Part shown: positions 62,294 through 64,000 of the stretch, one piece after another
How the letters are laid out: each line of letters starts with the position of its first letter
Position numbering within the stretch: position 1 is the stretch's first letter
NCBI GenBank assembly: GCA_022457155.1
Contig: JAJGOT010000504.1
Span: 460,001-524,000, forward strand
Reading direction: 5' to 3'
Source: Cladopsammia gracilis
Taxonomy: Eukaryota; Cnidaria; Anthozoa; Scleractinia; Dendrophylliidae
DNA: 64,000 nt
Notes under the pieces: generated by a model
Seen by the model: only the letters and a program-made list of their open reading frames with translations
What the model was told of the DNA's origin: nothing
Databases searched by the model: none
Made by a program: the position numbers and the translations under genes

Positions 62294-62977
62294 TATGAGG
62301 TTTTGGAGAAATCCAATAAAGCGGATGTGTAGAATTAATTACTCAATTACCAAGTCCTGGTAACCATTTCCAAATCCGACGCGCGGGCGCTGAGTGGAAA
62401 AAGGTTTGACCGATACTAAGAGATCCGGACTATTGGCCAATCATTGGACCGAAAAGACAATGGTAATTGTTTTCAAATTCGTCTTCAGCTGTTAAGAGCA
62501 AAAAGTCATGTCAGTCGGACTACTCTCGTGCTAAGACTGCTAGTAATAAAACTGCAACAAAAAGGCGACTCTCCTCCTGGACAATCTAGTCACGTTAGAC
62601 AAACTAAAAAAATTGAAACAACTGCAAATGCTTTATTCAAATGACGTTTTTTTTTTTTTTTTATGGCGCTGCCGTTATCGTTACTTAAACTCTCTATTTT
62701 ATTAAAAACCGTCACTTTGCTCCGCATAGGAATTCCACGAACAACTTGGTCTCCAGGTTTTTCCGCCCGCACCAATTTAGTTTCAATTTAGATCCAATTT
62801 TGACCCTAGGACTTGCCACCCTTGCTTCCATACAGAGAGATGGCCATAGTAGCGTCTTACGAGCTTCGCACGACGCTTAGAATTTGTTTCCTACCCAATG
62901 GGGTTTATGAGTTAATACTAATTACTTAGTGCCCGCGCCTCGGTTACGAAAAAAATATCTTGGTTAGCAAGACCATA

Positions 62978-63352
62978 CACCGAATGCAAATATGGCCGTC
63001 CAACATTGTTTTGTTTGGACAGGTTCTCAAGAAAAGAAAATTAATTGAATAATGATAAAGATCAAGTCAAAATAAGTCATTGTGTGCATTTTCAAGGCCA
63101 TATTCTTATTTAAGGAGAAGTTGCAGGCAATCAAATTTTGGGAAAAACATGAAAGCGAGGCTAGTTAGGATAGAATATCTTTTCTCATACAAATGCTTTA
63201 AATTTCAGTGAGCCATAACTTTGCAACCGTTAAACCAAAAACACTCAAACTTTGCAAGATGATACACTTAGCAGCACTTGTTTACGTGTATTAATTTCTA
63301 TGAACACTTGGCCAAACAAAAAATTGCCTGGCGGCCATATTTGCATTCGGTG
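62978..63352. mobile_element. TA-flanked MITE, copy 2
   Basis: This second copy of the 61916-62293 element has the same ends and TA flanks (62976-62977 and 63353-63354) and the same orientation, with scattered substitutions and a short deletion near 63288. Confidence 0.75.
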
Positions 63353-63354
63353 TA

Positions 63355-64000
63355 TAGTTAATAGAATAAACTGGTTTCGAAACTCAGTCAGTCCTTTGTT
63401 ATATGTCTTTGTTCTCCATTTCTTTTGTTCGTTTGTCTTGACCCTGCATAAAACACAAAAGGCATTTAAATGCATTTGCGCAACTGACCAGTAGAAACAT
63501 TTGGGCTCACACGTTAAACGAAACAATGTGCAGGGTCACGGTTCGGTCAACATAAAACAAAGCAGCTTTGTACACTCTTTTTGAAATTTGTTGGGCTTCA
63601 TAACCACTCAAGAAAATTAAGGCATGGGGCCGCCAGTTATTTCGCCCAAAAAGTGAGGGGGTGGTCTATTTTCTGAGGATTTAGCTATACAAACGTAAAA
63701 CTTTGACAGATTAATATGTTTGACAAAGTTGTCATATTTACATCCATGACGTATGCAAATTAAGTCACGTGACCAGACAGAGCTATTTTTAGCTCAAAAT
63801 TATTTTAAGCAAAATGGCACCAGTTTTGCTTATTCTCCGGAAGCTACCTTTGGGATTATAATGTTTTGCCTATTAGGTACATCATTTCTGTACCCGGACT
63901 ATTTAAGATAATCAAAATAAAAGCCTGAAAAATTTAAATTACTTGTTTGAGGGGACTGGGCACTAGTAAAAAATGTCGTTCATTTTCAAAATTAATAAAA
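63355..64000. other. No gene seen at the right edge
   Basis: AT-rich sequence with short frames only; nothing supported. Confidence 0.4.

Overview
The window looks like nuclear DNA of a cnidarian, most likely an anthozoan such as a stony coral or sea anemone. The evidence is multi-exon genes with GT-AG introns, a secreted protein with repeated F5/8C (discoidin) domains, Penelope-like retroelements, many fold-back and MITE-like repeats, (TA)n tracts, and an integrated Polinton/Maverick DNA virus of the type common in cnidarians. The species cannot be read from the sequence.

Region 1 (about 1-25.5 kb, minus strand) holds one host gene that can be followed by phase-matched exons from a signal-peptide exon (25496) to a stop codon (1624). 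It has twelve exons, 768 codons plus stop, with three discoidin domains, a helical linker and a short collagen-like tail. Its introns are full of mobile DNA: TTAA-flanked MITEs, an internally deleted LINE inside a Penelope-type palindrome, a 2.8 kb terminal-inverted-repeat transposon with GCGAGTTAAG arrays, and a decayed retroelement. Two introns use GC donors.

Region 2 (25.5-36.4 kb) is repeat-rich. It contains a hammerhead ribozyme core, tRNA-like repeats, fold-backs, and an orphan exon for an Arg/Pro-rich cationic repeat protein. The first exons of a second host gene follow on the plus strand. That gene spans 33843-60158. Its nine phase-1 exons encode a signal peptide, an Asp/Glu-rich segment and a Pro/Arg/Trp-rich cationic tail. 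I do not recognise it; the layout resembles precursors of cationic antimicrobial peptides or acidic matrix proteins.

Region 3 (36410-53591) is a 17,182 bp Polinton/Maverick (adintovirus-like) element inserted in an intron of that second gene, flanked by a 5-bp duplication CCTTC. It carries a YqaJ-type exonuclease, a putative VLTF3-like zinc-ribbon factor, a penton-like protein, a probable structural protein with a possible -1 frameshift, a coiled-coil membrane protein, the double-jelly-roll major capsid protein, a packaging ATPase, several small membrane proteins, a DDE integrase and protein-primed DNA polymerase B. Most of these genes have a TATATA-type box just before the start codon. The ends are unusual: the right end is a 184-bp near-perfect palindrome and the left end a shortened version of it. 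In-frame amber codons interrupt the polymerase and the VLTF3-like gene, and a one-base frame change lies at an A AAA AAC heptamer. The copy is therefore either decayed or uses recoding.

Region 4 (53.6-64 kb) holds the remaining exons of the second gene, a defective Penelope-like element (55150-58336) in another of its introns, a possible further exon at 61111, and two copies of a TA-flanked MITE.
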